Assembly: GCA_913776405.1 (NCBI GenBank)
Contig: CAJYOV010000504.1
Span: 1 to 5,172, forward strand
Length of the DNA: 5,172 bases
Reading direction: 5' to 3'
Source: Pseudobdellovibrionaceae bacterium
GTDB lineage: Bacteria > Bdellovibrionota > Bdellovibrionia > Bdellovibrionales > JAMPXM01
Below are positions 4,871-5,172 of this stretch, in pieces; positions within the stretch are counted from its first letter, which is position 1; every line of letters begins with the position of its first letter. The notes beneath the pieces are model-generated. The model saw nothing but the letters and a program-made list of their open reading frames with translations. It was not told where the DNA came from and ran no database searches. The position numbers and the translations under genes are program-made.

Positions 4871-5172
4871 TCAGTTTTCTGTAACGATTTCCCCGATGAG
4901 GTCGTAATCCATGCTGTCTGTGATCAACACATTTACGATTTCACCCACCTCAGCTTGACCGTCGTTAATCAAAACGACCCCGTCGATTTCTGGGGCTTGT
5001 TGCGACATACGGCCTTGGAGAAGAAGGTCTGTCTCTTCAGAGACGCCTTCGACGAGAACAGGGATGATTTTGCCAATAAACGCGCGATGTTTCTCGCGGC
5101 TGATTTCCATCTGAACTTCCATCAGTTCATCGTGACGACGATCTTTCGTTTCTTGATCGATCTGATTCGTCA
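4871..5172 (-). CDS. rimO: Ribosomal protein S12 methylthiotransferase RimO, C-terminal end (5' part outside window)
   Basis: The last 99 residues are visible, ending in TGA (4873-4871); the N-terminal MTTase and radical-SAM domains with their Fe-S cysteines lie beyond the window edge. The fragment starts with the helical linker (QETKDRRHDELMEVQMEISR), as in the RimO region before the TRAM domain. It continues with GKIIPVLVEGVSEETDLLLQ, then the characteristic APEIDGVVLIND, and closes with a YDLIGEIV strand. The APEIDG motif and the closing hydrophobic-Asp-YDL-G pattern match RimO better than MiaB or MtaB. RimO transfers a methylthio group to the beta-carbon of a conserved aspartate of ribosomal protein S12, using two 4Fe-4S clusters and SAM; the TRAM domain recognises S12. 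The gene is normally about 440 codons, so roughly three quarters is missing. It is the upstream neighbour of the TatT-like gene with a 105-bp structured gap. Confidence 0.92.
   Translation of the reverse strand, partial: TNQIDQETKDRRHDELMEVQMEISREKHRAFIGKIIPVLVEGVSEETDLLLQGRMSQQAPEIDGVVLINDGQAEVGEIVNVLITDSMDYDLIGEIVTEN

Overview
The window looks like a chromosomal segment of a Gram-negative bacterium of moderate GC content. An outer-membrane-type beta-barrel, a lipoprotein with a clear lipobox and a Sec-exported periplasmic-type repeat protein all imply an outer membrane. Gene content and protein style (TPR proteins beside a purine phosphoribosyltransferase, RimO, an orphan barrel/lipoprotein pair) would suit a Bdellovibrionota or former deltaproteobacterial genome. 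That placement is an impression, not a demonstrated assignment. I see no phage, IS element, CRISPR array, tRNA or rRNA.

Left block, plus strand (1-1464): the C-terminal end of a TPR/CpoB-like protein, a 248-residue cytoplasmic TPR protein whose start overlaps it by 29 bp, and a 172-residue hypoxanthine-type phosphoribosyltransferase 30 bp further on. The spacing suggests one operon. It ends at a very long, almost perfect hairpin (1487-1534) with T-rich flanks on both strands. This hairpin lies between two convergent transcription units and probably terminates both.

Right block, minus strand (5172 down to 1598): first the C-terminal TRAM-domain end of the ribosomal protein S12 methylthiotransferase RimO. 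A 105-bp gap with a strong hairpin and a 14-bp perfect palindrome follows. Next is a secreted alpha-helical repeat protein resembling the TatT (TRAP-associated TPR) type, beginning at GTG, closed by a good Rho-independent terminator (3820-3870). Last is a two-gene unit: an outer-membrane beta-barrel of the MetA/phenol-degradation type (PF13557-like) and a lipoprotein of unknown family. The barrel stop codon directly abuts the lipoprotein Shine-Dalgarno, so the two are probably translated together and may act together at the outer membrane. A hairpin sits in the 5' leader of this pair, just before the first ribosome binding site.

Most of the window is ordinary housekeeping and envelope content. 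The points most worth a second look are the phosphoribosyltransferase that keeps its PRPP and purine residues but has a shortened catalytic loop lacking the usual Ser-Tyr, the uncharacterised barrel/lipoprotein pair, and the structured leaders on the minus strand.
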